From Desulfoluna spongiiphila (GTDB lineage: Bacteria; Desulfobacterota; Desulfobacteria; Desulfobacterales; Desulfolunaceae): 64,000 nucleotides of DNA. This document shows positions 25,238 to 33,403 of this stretch, one piece after another (within the stretch, counting starts at the first letter, position 1; every line of letters starts with the position of its first letter). A program made the translations under genes and the position numbers. The notes beneath the pieces are model-generated. The model was not told the origin of the DNA. It saw only the letters and a program-made list of their open reading frames with translations, and ran no database searches. Location of the stretch: NCBI RefSeq assembly GCF_900101345.1, contig NZ_FMUX01000015.1:100617-164616 (forward strand). Direction: 5' to 3'.

Positions 25238-26251
25238 TTATCCAGGGTACCCGTCGGGGTTTTCCGACTGCCATTTCCAGGCATCCCGGCACATGGCCTC
25301 CACCCCTTTTTCAGCGCGCCAGCCAATCTCATTCCAGGCTTTGTCCGGAGAGGCGTAACAGACCGCGATATCCCCCGGGCGCCTTGGGGCCACCACGTAA
25401 GGCACCGGCCGCCCAGAGGCTTCTTCAAAGGCACCCACCATATCCAGCACGCTGTACCCCTGACCTGTGCCCAGGTTGTACACATGGAGCCCCGGGGCCT
25501 CGTCGGTATGTTTCAAGGCACACAAATGCCCTTTGGCCAGGTCCACCACATGGATAAAATCCCTGACCCCGGTGCCGTCATGGGTGGGGTAATCGCTGCC
25601 GAAGACGCTCAGGCGTTCCAGTTTCCCCACGGCAACCTGGGCGATATACGGCATCAGGTTGTTTGGGATGCCGTTGGGGTCTTCGCCGATACGGCCGCTC
25701 TCATGGGCCCCCACGGGATTGAAGTATCGAAGGAGCACCACGCGCCAGGAGCTGTCCGCCACCAGCAGGTCTTCCAGCATTTCTTCAACGATCAGTTTGG
25801 ACCGGCCATACGGGTTGGTGGCGCTTCGGGGGAAACTCTCGTCCATAGGGACGGTTTCCGGCTCTCCGTACACCGTCGCAGAAGAAGAAAAAATAATGTT
25901 TTTTACCCCGGCCCGATCCATGGCGTGGAGCAGGTTCAGTGTGCCGGTGAGATTGTTCTGGTAATAAGCCAGGGGCATCTCTACCGATTCCCCCACGGCC
26001 TTGAGCCCGGCAAAGTGAATCACGGCATCAAATCGGTGGGAGGCAAACAGCGAGTCCAGCACGGCTTCGTCCAGCAGGTCCCCCTTGACAAAGGCCAGGG
26101 ATTTACCCGTCAGGGCTTCAACCCGCCTCAAGGACTCTTCGGAGCTGTTCGACAAGTTGTCCACCACCGTGACCTGGTGGCCGGATTCAAGGAGTTCGAG
26201 ACAGGTATGGCTGCCGATGTACCCGGCACCGCCTGTGATCAGTACATGCAT
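25238..26251 (-). CDS. galE: UDP-glucose 4-epimerase
   Basis: 337-residue short-chain dehydrogenase-type enzyme that interconverts UDP-glucose and UDP-galactose. It has the NAD-binding GGAGYIGSH at 7-15, the catalytic SSSATVYG and the YxxxK pair in NPYGRSKL. Length is standard. It supplies galactose units for surface polysaccharide; the upstream CpsB-type phosphatase gene on the same strand, 65 bases away, supports that context. Confidence 0.95.
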   Translation of the reverse strand: MHVLITGGAGYIGSHTCLELLESGHQVTVVDNLSNSSEESLRRVEALTGKSLAFVKGDLLDEAVLDSLFASHRFDAVIHFAGLKAVGESVEMPLAYYQNNLTGTLNLLHAMDRAGVKNIIFSSSATVYGEPETVPMDESFPRSATNPYGRSKLIVEEMLEDLLVADSSWRVVLLRYFNPVGAHESGRIGEDPNGIPNNLMPYIAQVAVGKLERLSVFGSDYPTHDGTGVRDFIHVVDLAKGHLCALKHTDEAPGLHVYNLGTGQGYSVLDMVGAFEEASGRPVPYVVAPRRPGDIAVCYASPDKAWNEIGWRAEKGVEAMCRDAWKWQSENPDGYPG

Positions 26252-26315
26252 AATCCATCCTCAAGGCCCCTTGCAACAACCCGGGGCAATTCTATAAGAT
26301 TTGTAAAGGCCAGCC

Positions 26316-27065
26316 CTAAAATGCCTGGGCATCGACAGGTGCTCGGGTTTCCCAGGGACAGTCCGTGACCACGGCCAGGGGATTTTCCCTCACCAGCCTC
26401 AAGGCGTTCTCGCGGCCGATTATTTTCGACGCTGCTTTAACCCCGGCTTCCATGCCCGGGGTCCGGTAGTCATGGTCATGGGCATCCGATGCCATGATAT
26501 CCACCGCCCTTTTTTTAAGGAGGTAACGGGCGCAGGAGGCGATCTCCCGGCCAAAGGTTCCGGCGACACTGTCTGCGGTCACCTGCACCAGGGAGCCGGT
26601 CTCTTCCACCATCTCAAACAGGCGGTTCGGATCCCTGATAATGCTCGGGTTCCGCTCGGGATGGGCAATGATGGGATGAAATCCCCGGTCCCTGTAGGCC
26701 CTTAAAATGGGAACCGCCACCCGCGGCAGGTGGCTGCTGGGAAATTCCACCAGAAGGTACCTGGACCCGTTGATGGCAAAATCCGCCAGATTGTCCGGCA
26801 TGAAGCCAGCCACCACCTCTGCGCCGGGGACCAGGGTAACACCGATGCCTTTTTCTTGAAACCTTCGGTTCAGATCGTCAATGAGCGGGCGGTAGAGGCG
26901 GGCGTCCAGAAGGTCAACGCCTGCATGGAAGGTGGCGGCGATGCAGGAGGTCCCCTCTTTTTCCGCCTGGGCGGCCATGATCATGGTTTCGTCCATATCA
27001 TCGGAGCCGTCATCCACTCCGGGTAGTATATGGCAATGTATATCCGTCCAACGGGTATGCTGCAT
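26316..27065 (-). CDS. CpsB/CapC-family tyrosine-protein phosphatase (PHP fold)
   Basis: 249 residues with the PHP-type metal motif DIHCHILPGVDDG at 8-20, later GAEVVAGF, IAHPERN and SDAHDHDYR, which carry further metal ligands. Members dephosphorylate tyrosine kinases of capsule or exopolysaccharide export. No partner Wzc-type kinase is in the window. It precedes galE in a likely two-gene unit. Confidence 0.9.
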   Translation of the reverse strand: MQHTRWTDIHCHILPGVDDGSDDMDETMIMAAQAEKEGTSCIAATFHAGVDLLDARLYRPLIDDLNRRFQEKGIGVTLVPGAEVVAGFMPDNLADFAINGSRYLLVEFPSSHLPRVAVPILRAYRDRGFHPIIAHPERNPSIIRDPNRLFEMVEETGSLVQVTADSVAGTFGREIASCARYLLKKRAVDIMASDAHDHDYRTPGMEAGVKAASKIIGRENALRLVRENPLAVVTDCPWETRAPVDAQAF

Positions 27066-27531
27066 AAGTAAAAATCCTCGTGTTTCAATATGTCACCGGG
27101 TGGCATCAGGGCTTTGGGATCCGGGTGCGTTCAGAATAATCCACCGCTGAAAAGCGGTTTACAAGGCATATGCGGTGCGATCAGGCATTGCGGTCAAGGG
27201 GCGCTGTCGTTTTTCAAGGCAGGCCGTTGTTCTCCGGTGCGGAATCTGTCATGTTTTCAGTTTAACCACAACTCATGATTACGGCAATATATTTTCTCCA
27301 TGGTGCAGGCCTTTCGCGGATATGAGCAATGCTCCGGACGCCTTTTCCACCGGTGGTATCGCAATATTTCTCTTTTCATACCTGAGAGTTTCCCTTATAG
27401 TCATACGTTGTTCAGGGTAAAGAATAGATGTCATGCCCACCGGATGCGTCCTGATTAAAAACACTGTATCCTTACCGGCGCGTGACTGAAACATAGTGAT
27501 GCTAATCATTCTATATCTTCGGAGGTTCTTC
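27066..27531. other. Divergent gap before crotonase gene
   Basis: 466 bases between the divergent phosphatase and crotonase genes. It is AT-richer than its surroundings and likely holds both promoters, but no hexamer pair with correct spacing stands out. No gene is supported. Confidence 0.45.
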
Positions 27532-28311
27532 ATGTCTTACGAAACCATTCTTGTGAATGCTGAAAAAAATGTCGCCACCATCACCTTCAACCGGCCCAAG
27601 GCCCTGAATGCCCTGAACGACAAGCTCCTCACCGAACTCTCCGCCGCCCTCGACGAAATCGCAGCCCAGAAAGACATCCATGTGCTTGTCCTGACCGGTT
27701 CCGGAAACAAAGCCTTTGTGGCAGGTGCCGACATCACCGAGCTCGCCACCCTTGACGCCGCCCAGGGCAAAGCCTGCTCTGAAAAAGGCCACAAGGCCAT
27801 CGGAAAACTCCAGGAGCTGGAGATTCCCGTCATCGCCGCCGTCAACGGATTTGCCCTGGGCGGGGGCAGTGAAATGGCCCTGGCCTCCGACTTCATCTAC
27901 GCCTCGGAAGCGGCCAAGTTCGGCCTTCCGGAGATCACCCTCGGCCTTATCCCCGGCTACGGTGGTACCCAGAGACTTCCCCGTGCGGTGGGTGCCAACA
28001 TCGCCAAGGAGATGATCCTCACCGGCAAAATGATCTCCGCAGCCGAAGCCAAGGAGATCGGCATGGTCAACAAGGTGGTGGCCCCCGACGCCCTTATGGA
28101 CGAGGTCATGAAGACCGCCGAAGCCATTGCCGCCAAGGGCAGGGTCCCTGTCCGTGCCGCCAAGAAAGCTGTCAACGAAGGCTTGAACGTGGATCTCCCT
28201 TCCGGCTGCGCCATCGAGATAGACGCCTTCGCCGCCTGTGTATCGGGAAGCGATGCCAAAGAGGGCACCAGCGCCTTCCTTGAAAAGAGAAAGCCTGTAT
28301 TCAACGCGTAG
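27532..28311 (+). CDS. Enoyl-CoA hydratase / 3-hydroxybutyryl-CoA dehydratase (crotonase)
   Basis: 259-residue crotonase-family enzyme. The oxyanion-hole segments GNKAFVAGADITEL and NGFALGGGSEMALASDF and the catalytic region FGLPEITLGLIPGYGGTQ, with both active-site Glu positions, are present. It hydrates trans-2-enoyl-CoA in the cytosol, in beta-oxidation or butyrate-type metabolism. Start fixed by GGAGG 7 bases before ATG 27532. It stands alone; no thiolase or 3-hydroxyacyl-CoA dehydrogenase is adjacent, so chain-length preference is not known. Confidence 0.92.
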   Translation: MSYETILVNAEKNVATITFNRPKALNALNDKLLTELSAALDEIAAQKDIHVLVLTGSGNKAFVAGADITELATLDAAQGKACSEKGHKAIGKLQELEIPVIAAVNGFALGGGSEMALASDFIYASEAAKFGLPEITLGLIPGYGGTQRLPRAVGANIAKEMILTGKMISAAEAKEIGMVNKVVAPDALMDEVMKTAEAIAAKGRVPVRAAKKAVNEGLNVDLPSGCAIEIDAFAACVSGSDAKEGTSAFLEKRKPVFNA

Positions 28312-28371
28312 TTTCGCAGCCATGCGGGGCACGCAAACCCCGACGTTGAACCGTGTTCCTGCACCACGCAC

Positions 28372-28401
28372 GCCCGGCGGCTGAATTCAAGACCGCCGGG
28401 C
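28372..28401 (+). terminator. GC hairpin after crotonase gene
   Basis: GCCCGGCGG/CCGCCGGGC 9-bp stem with a 12-base loop, 60 bases after the stop. A weak T-rich stretch lies farther on. The rest of the 457-bp gap to paaK (28312-28768) becomes AT-rich near 28540-28640, a plausible promoter zone, but no certain boxes. Confidence 0.55.
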
Positions 28402-28768
28402 ATCCATTTGAATCCCTTCGTTTTTTCCGCCCCTTCAGCCTTCCCCATGCAGCGGAGAACATCTGCTGCCTTTTGCCTCCGGCCATTCCACCCGTCCTTT
28501 AAGAAATACCCTCCAGACCGTTGTATGTATTCATATTTCGGCCATTTGATTTTACATTTGGAAAGTTTTTTTAAGTGACATTTGCAGGTGAATCATTTAT
28601 GACCTGTTAACTGTAATGACATGATTGACACACACGACCGTGACCCCACGGAACCCCACCCCCGCACCAGGGCCCGCAAGGGTATTCTTAAAGGCCCTGT
28701 GATGTGATCCGGTTTTCGGAAGCCACGGTTACCACCCATACACCCCCCGTCTGGAGAGGACAGTTCGC

Positions 28769-30070
28769 ATGATTTACGATATTGATTTTGAAACGATGCC
28801 GAGGGAAGCCTTGGAAGCGATTCAGCTCAGGCGACTTCAAACCACCCTTGAGAATGTCTACGCAAAGGTTCCCTTTTACCAGAAGCTATTTAAAGAGGCG
28901 GGCATCATCCCCGCGGACATCCGCTCCCTCAAAGATCTTTCCAAGCTTCCGTTTACCACCAAGCAGGACCTCCGGGACAACTATCCCTACGGGATGTTTG
29001 CCGTTCCCATGGAGAGCGTGGTGCGTATCCACGCCTCCTCCGGCACCACCGGCGCCCCCACCGTGGTGGGCTACACCCGACGGGACATCGACAACTGGTC
29101 CGATCTTATGGCCCGCGCCCTCTGCGCAGGCGGTGCCACCCGCGGCGACATCATCCACAACGCATACGGATACGGTCTTTTCACCGGCGGGTTGGGTGTC
29201 CACTACGGCGCGGAAAAACTGGGGGCCTCCGTCATCCCCGTCTCCGGCGGCAACACCAAGCGCCAGATCGTCATCATGAAGGACTTCGGCCCCACCATCC
29301 TCACGGCCACCCCCTCCTACACCCTGCACCTGGCCGAAGTGGCCAAAGAGATGGGCTTCTCCTTTTCCGACCTCAACTTCAAGTTCGGCATCTTCGGTGC
29401 CGAGCCCTGGAGTGAAAACATGAGACAGGAGCTGGAAGAGACCCTTGGTATCGATGCCGTGGATATTTACGGACTCAGTGAAGTCATGGGACCCGGGGTT
29501 GCCATCGAGTGCCACGAGGCGAAAAACGGCCTCCATATTTTCGAGGACCACTTCATCCCGGAGATCATCGATCCGGTCACCGAAGAACCCCTGCCCTACG
29601 GCGAAACAGGGGAGCTGGTCTTCACCTCCATCACCAAGGAGGCCTTCCCCATCATCCGCTACCGCACCCGGGACATCACCTCCCTCCATCCCGAGCCCTG
29701 CGTCTGCGGCCGAACCCACATCCGCATGAAGCGCGTCAGCGGTCGAACCGACGACATGCTCATCATCCGAGGGGTCAACGTCTTCCCCTCACAGATCGAG
29801 AGCGTCCTCATGAAGAGTTCCGATACCACCCCCCACTATCAGCTGGTGGTGGATCGCGAGAACACCCTCGACACCCTCACGGTCAAAGTGGAGGTCAGCG
29901 AAAACCTCTTTGCCGACGAGATCAGGATGCTCCAGACCACCGAGAAAAAAATCGCCAAAGATATCAAAGAATATCTCGGCGTCTCTGCCAAAGTGATGCT
30001 GGTGGAACCGAAATCCATTGCCAGAAGTGAAGGAAAAGCGGTAAGAGTTATTGACAACCGGAAGCGATAG
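28769..30070 (+). CDS. paaK: Phenylacetate-CoA ligase family protein (PaaK)
   Basis: 433-residue AMP-forming acyl/aryl-CoA ligase of the ANL superfamily. It has the P-loop ASSGTTGAPTVVGYT (about 91-105), YGLSEVMGPGVA (adenylate-binding motif), YRTRDI and the C-terminal domain lysine region KSIARSEGKAVRV. It activates phenylacetate or a related aryl acid to the CoA ester using ATP. The gene is followed by a tandem-ACT protein, a pairing seen in many anaerobes that ferment or oxidise aromatic amino acids. Several paralogues with other aryl substrates exist, so the exact substrate is uncertain. Confidence 0.92.
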   Translation: MIYDIDFETMPREALEAIQLRRLQTTLENVYAKVPFYQKLFKEAGIIPADIRSLKDLSKLPFTTKQDLRDNYPYGMFAVPMESVVRIHASSGTTGAPTVVGYTRRDIDNWSDLMARALCAGGATRGDIIHNAYGYGLFTGGLGVHYGAEKLGASVIPVSGGNTKRQIVIMKDFGPTILTATPSYTLHLAEVAKEMGFSFSDLNFKFGIFGAEPWSENMRQELEETLGIDAVDIYGLSEVMGPGVAIECHEAKNGLHIFEDHFIPEIIDPVTEEPLPYGETGELVFTSITKEAFPIIRYRTRDITSLHPEPCVCGRTHIRMKRVSGRTDDMLIIRGVNVFPSQIESVLMKSSDTTPHYQLVVDRENTLDTLTVKVEVSENLFADEIRMLQTTEKKIAKDIKEYLGVSAKVMLVEPKSIARSEGKAVRVIDNRKR

Positions 30071-30207
30071 GCCGAGACTGACAGAGATACCCAGAGGCCA
30101 ACAGGGTCTGTGGCTCGGGTCTATAAGTCTATCCCGAACGTAAACGGTTGATCAACGAAGCCATCACGTATTTAATTCATCACGATGCTCATGAAAGGAG
30201 GCCTTTG

Positions 30208-30636
30208 ATGCGCGTTGAACAAATATCCATTTTCTTAGAGAACACAGGCGGGCGTATTGCCGAAGTGACCACGATTCTTTCTGCCGCCGCTGTGAATATC
30301 CGCGCACTGTCCCTTGCGGATACCACAGATTTCGGTGTACTCAGGCTGATTGTCGACGACAACGAGACCGCAGAAAAAGTCCTGAAAGAGAACGGGTTTT
30401 CCGTTGGAAAAACCAGTGTGGCGGCCGTGGCTGTCGAAGACAAGCCCGGAGGCCTCAACCGAATCCTGATTCTCCTTGCCGACGCCGACATCAACGTGGA
30501 ATACATGTACGCCCTGCAGCAGAGCGGAGACCACGCCGTCATGATTTTCCGTTTCGACAACATTGACGAAGCCGTCAAGGTTCTTGAAAAAGAGGGGATC
30601 CGCGTCTACAAAGCAAGTGAAGTCGCGTCGTTGTAA
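30208..30636 (+). CDS. Tandem ACT-domain protein
   Basis: 142 residues consisting of two ACT domains (about 1-68 and 70-142), with EQISIFLENTGGRIAEVTTIL and VEDKPGGLNRILILLADADI as the two ligand-binding loops. No catalytic domain. ACT modules bind amino acids, so this probably senses an aromatic or branched amino acid and modulates the adjacent PaaK or its pathway. AAAGGAGG before ATG 30208 fixes the start over an earlier in-frame one at 30148. Confidence 0.9.
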   Translation: MRVEQISIFLENTGGRIAEVTTILSAAAVNIRALSLADTTDFGVLRLIVDDNETAEKVLKENGFSVGKTSVAAVAVEDKPGGLNRILILLADADINVEYMYALQQSGDHAVMIFRFDNIDEAVKVLEKEGIRVYKASEVASL

Positions 30637-30721
30637 GAAAAATAAGATGCGGCCCGGCCTTTGAGTGTCAACGCCAGACGCCGCACCGGTTGCTTTAAGG
30701 CAACCATAGATATGATGCATT

Positions 30722-30758
30722 AAAAAAAGCGGAACCCTCCAACGGGTTCCGCTTTTTC
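30722..30758. terminator. Terminator of paaK-ACT unit
   Basis: GCGGAACCC (30729-30737) pairs with GGGTTCCGC (30744-30752), flanked by A7 and T5, so it can work in both directions. It separates the ACT gene from the SprT-like gene. Confidence 0.9.
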
Positions 30759-30780
30759 TCTTTTTGGAGCCCCTGCCCCC

Positions 30781-31899
30781 ATGGCCGAAACACATACCGC
30801 CACCCTCTCTGCAGAACTCGAACACAGACTGCTCCACGGTCTCCACCTGGAGTGGAACTCCGCCAGGGATGGCAACCCGGACCCGCGCATCCGCAGCCTC
30901 ACCCCACCGATGTTTGCCGTAAACGACGCAAAGGGGACCCTTGCCCACTGGAACGAAAAGCGGAGGGAAATCTCCTTCAGCCGCCATTTTCTTTCCCACC
31001 ACCCCTGGGATGCTGTCCGGGAAGTGCTGCTGCATGAAATGGCTCACCAGGTGGCCCATGAGGTTCTGAAGGCCCACGGGGAGCCTCCCCACGGGCCAGC
31101 CTTCAGAAGCGCCTGCGATCTCCTCGGAGCCAACCCCAAAGCCTCCGGCAGTTACCCGAGTTTAAGGGACAGGCTGGCCACGGGCAGCACCTCCCCGCAA
31201 GATGCCCTGACCCAACGCATCCATAAGCTCTTTGCCCTGGCCCAAAGCAGCAACCCCCACGAGTCCGAGGCAGCCCTTGCCAAGGCCCAGGGGCTCATGG
31301 AGAAATACCGCATCGATACCCTTGAAACCGGCGACCCCCAGGATGAGTACACCACCCTCTTTTTAGGCCGCCCCGCCCTGCGTCACCACCGGGAGTTTTA
31401 CGCCCTGGCCAACCTCTTGACCGAACACTACTTCGTCCGCTGCGTCTGGGCCATGGCCTGCGTGGTGGACAAAGGAAAAATGGGACGGGCCTTGGAAGTC
31501 AGCGGGGCACGCTCCCATGTCCTCACCGCAGAGTATGCCTATCGTTTTATTTTGGATTTCATCGATCGGTCCTGGGCAGACCTTCAAAAAGAGCGGGGAC
31601 AAAAACTCGGGCGGTCGCGAAAAAGCGATTACGCGGAAGGGGTTGTGGCGGGATTTTCACAGAAATTGCAGGGAGAAAAAAAGAAACGCCCTACCTCTCT
31701 CCTCCCCGAGGTGGTCAAAGACCCGGTGCTTGACGCCTATATCGGAAGGCGCTACCCGAGGCTTGCCACCCGGACCCGGCGCGTCCGGAACATCGACGCC
31801 GAGCTTATCAGCAAAGGCAAGAAAGCAGGCCGGCGCATGTCCATCCAGCCGGGGGTCGACGAAAAAAGGGCACCCAAAGGCGCCCTTCCTAGCGAATAA
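30781..31899 (+). CDS. SprT-like metallopeptidase fused to DUF2786
   Basis: 372 residues. The N-terminal part carries a zincin motif HEMAHQVAHE at 85-94, with a further His in EPPHGPAF near 104, matching SprT-like proteins. It is followed by a DUF2786 domain (about 143-185: ALTQRIHKLFALAQSS..ESEAALAKAQ). The remaining part is basic with no recognised domain. The protein has no signal peptide, so it acts in the cytosol; substrate unknown. GGAG 10 bases upstream supports the ATG. Confidence 0.85.
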   Translation: MAETHTATLSAELEHRLLHGLHLEWNSARDGNPDPRIRSLTPPMFAVNDAKGTLAHWNEKRREISFSRHFLSHHPWDAVREVLLHEMAHQVAHEVLKAHGEPPHGPAFRSACDLLGANPKASGSYPSLRDRLATGSTSPQDALTQRIHKLFALAQSSNPHESEAALAKAQGLMEKYRIDTLETGDPQDEYTTLFLGRPALRHHREFYALANLLTEHYFVRCVWAMACVVDKGKMGRALEVSGARSHVLTAEYAYRFILDFIDRSWADLQKERGQKLGRSRKSDYAEGVVAGFSQKLQGEKKKRPTSLLPEVVKDPVLDAYIGRRYPRLATRTRRVRNIDAELISKGKKAGRRMSIQPGVDEKRAPKGALPSE

Positions 31900-31967
31900 A
31901 CAACAGCTGTTCAGTTCCTGAAAAAAAAGCCTGCCTTTGATCCAAGGCTGGACTGAAACTGTTATTT

Positions 31968-32040
31968 TAAAATCTGTTTGTTAAACCCGTCTTTCATAAG
32001 ATCAGGCAAAAGTTTAGCCCCCGGCAGGGCTGCCGGAGGC
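31968..32040 (+). repeat. B-end half element
   Basis: A decayed B module with TTTAAAATCTGTTTGTTAAA and the GC hairpin CCCCGGCAGGGCTGCCGGAGG closing at 32040, followed by ATAAGCTGAA. Confidence 0.75.
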
Positions 32041-32064
32041 ATAAGCTGAAGAGGTAACGGAAGA

Positions 32065-32400
32065 TCAGGAGCGGTCAAACCCTCCGACGAGGTGCAGGTG
32101 GAGGTGAAACACCTCCTGGCCGCCGCCCTTTTCCACGTTAAAAAAGACCCGGTAGCCGGACTGATCGGTGCCCTCTTTTGCGGCCAGCCCCTTGGCAACG
32201 GTCATCATCCGCCCCAGAAGCGCCTCGTCGCACGCCTCGATATCGTTGATGCTCCGGATGTGCTTGCGGGGAATGATGAGAAGATGCACCGGGGCTTTGG
32301 GGTTGATGTCCCGAATGGCGATCATGTCCTCGTCTTCGTAGATAAACTCAGAGGGGATCTCTTTGCCGATAATTTTACAGAAAATACAGTCAGCAGCCAC
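32065..32400 (-). CDS. HIT-family (histidine triad) protein, HINT type
   Basis: 111-residue nucleotide hydrolase/transferase. The signature FHLHLHLVGG (HxHxHxx) lies at the C-terminus, and ADCIFCKIIGKEIPS at the N-terminus. Such proteins split AMP from lysine or acyl phosphoramidates in vitro. AAAGGAG is best spaced for the GTG at 32400; a GTG at 32406 overlaps the ribosome site. Confidence 0.92.
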   Translation of the reverse strand: MAADCIFCKIIGKEIPSEFIYEDEDMIAIRDINPKAPVHLLIIPRKHIRSINDIEACDEALLGRMMTVAKGLAAKEGTDQSGYRVFFNVEKGGGQEVFHLHLHLVGGFDRS

Positions 32401-32456
32401 AGCCACTCCTTTCGTTTTCTAAGTCATCTGTATCGCAGAAATAATAAAAAAAACAG

Positions 32457-32646
32457 CAACTATTCAGCTCAAACAAGCCTCCGGCGGCCCTGCCGGGGGC
32501 CAAACGTTTAAAAAGTTTGACAAACAGGTCTTCAGCAAGCCTTTCCAGGCTCCGCCGAAATAATTTCCACTTTTTCACATTCGAAACGTTTTTTGCGAAG
32601 CTTTTTTTCAAAAAAGCGACCCGCCGGAGGCAAGCTGAATAGTTAC
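32457..32646. repeat. Full modular element, B end to C end
   Basis: Flanked by inverted AACTATTCAGCT and AGCTGAATAGTT. The core 32477-32631 begins with a B module and ends with a third (C) module: TCCACTTTTTCACATT, then AAAAAGCGACCCGCCGGAGG. Almost the same 155 bp recur at 62035-62190. Fills the HIT-aat gap. Confidence 0.88.
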
Positions 32647-32696
32647 AAAAAACGGAGCCACGACACCTCTTGCGCCGCCGGCTCCGCTGTCGCGTC

Positions 32697-33392
32697 TCAT
32701 CGCTCGTGAAATATCTCGGCCCAGGACCCGGAAAGATCCTCAGCTGTCAGGGCCTCGTCCAGCTCCGTTAAAAACCGGTCCCTGGAGATCTCTTCGGCCC
32801 CGAACCGCAGGAGATGGTCGGTGGTCACCTGGCAGTCAATGAACCGAAAGCCCTCCGCCTGCAAAAATTGTACGAGCCTGACAAAGCAGACCTTGGAGGC
32901 GTCTGATTTCCGGGAGAACATGGACTCCCCGAAAAAACCGCGCCCCAGGGAGACCCCGTAGAGCCCCCCCACCAAGTCATCTCCGTCCCACGCCTCCACG
33001 GAGTGGGCGTACCCCTCTTTGTGAAGGGCCAGGTAGGCCTCCTTCATCTCGGGAACGATCCAGGTGCCCTCCTCTTCCCCCCGGGGCACCGTGGCACAGT
33101 TTGAGATCACCTCGGCAAAGGCCCGGTCCATGGTGACCCGGTACGCCCCCCGCTTCAAGGTCTTGCGCAGGGAGCGGTTCACCACCAGCTTTTCAGGGTA
33201 AAGGACCAGCCTGGGATCGGGGGACCACCAGAGGATGGGTTCGCCGGGGCTGTACCAGGGAAAGATTCCCATGGAGTAGGCAAGGATCAGACGGGGCACC
33301 GTAAGGTCCCCGTCCAGGGCCAGCAGTCCGTCCTCACGGGAAAATTCGGGAGGGGGAAAGGTCAACTGCTCAGACAATTGGAACAACGGCAT
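32697..33392 (-). CDS. aat: Leucyl/phenylalanyl-tRNA-protein transferase
   Basis: 231-residue enzyme that adds Leu or Phe from tRNA to proteins beginning with Lys or Arg, making them N-degron substrates. Conserved blocks seen: GLLALDGDLTVPRLILAYSMGIFPWY, WWSPDPRLVL, HSVEAWDGDDLVGGLYGVSLGRGFFGESMF in pieces, and FIDCQ. It follows clpA by 11 bases, forming clpS-clpA-aat, so substrate tagging, recognition and unfolding are encoded together. Confidence 0.96.
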   Translation of the reverse strand: MPLFQLSEQLTFPPPEFSREDGLLALDGDLTVPRLILAYSMGIFPWYSPGEPILWWSPDPRLVLYPEKLVVNRSLRKTLKRGAYRVTMDRAFAEVISNCATVPRGEEEGTWIVPEMKEAYLALHKEGYAHSVEAWDGDDLVGGLYGVSLGRGFFGESMFSRKSDASKVCFVRLVQFLQAEGFRFIDCQVTTDHLLRFGAEEISRDRFLTELDEALTAEDLSGSWAEIFHER

Positions 33393-33403
33393 GAATCATC
33401 ACC

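Noticed and set aside
25220..26368. 382-codon plus-strand frame
   Set aside because: Antisense to galE, whose motifs are clear on the other strand.
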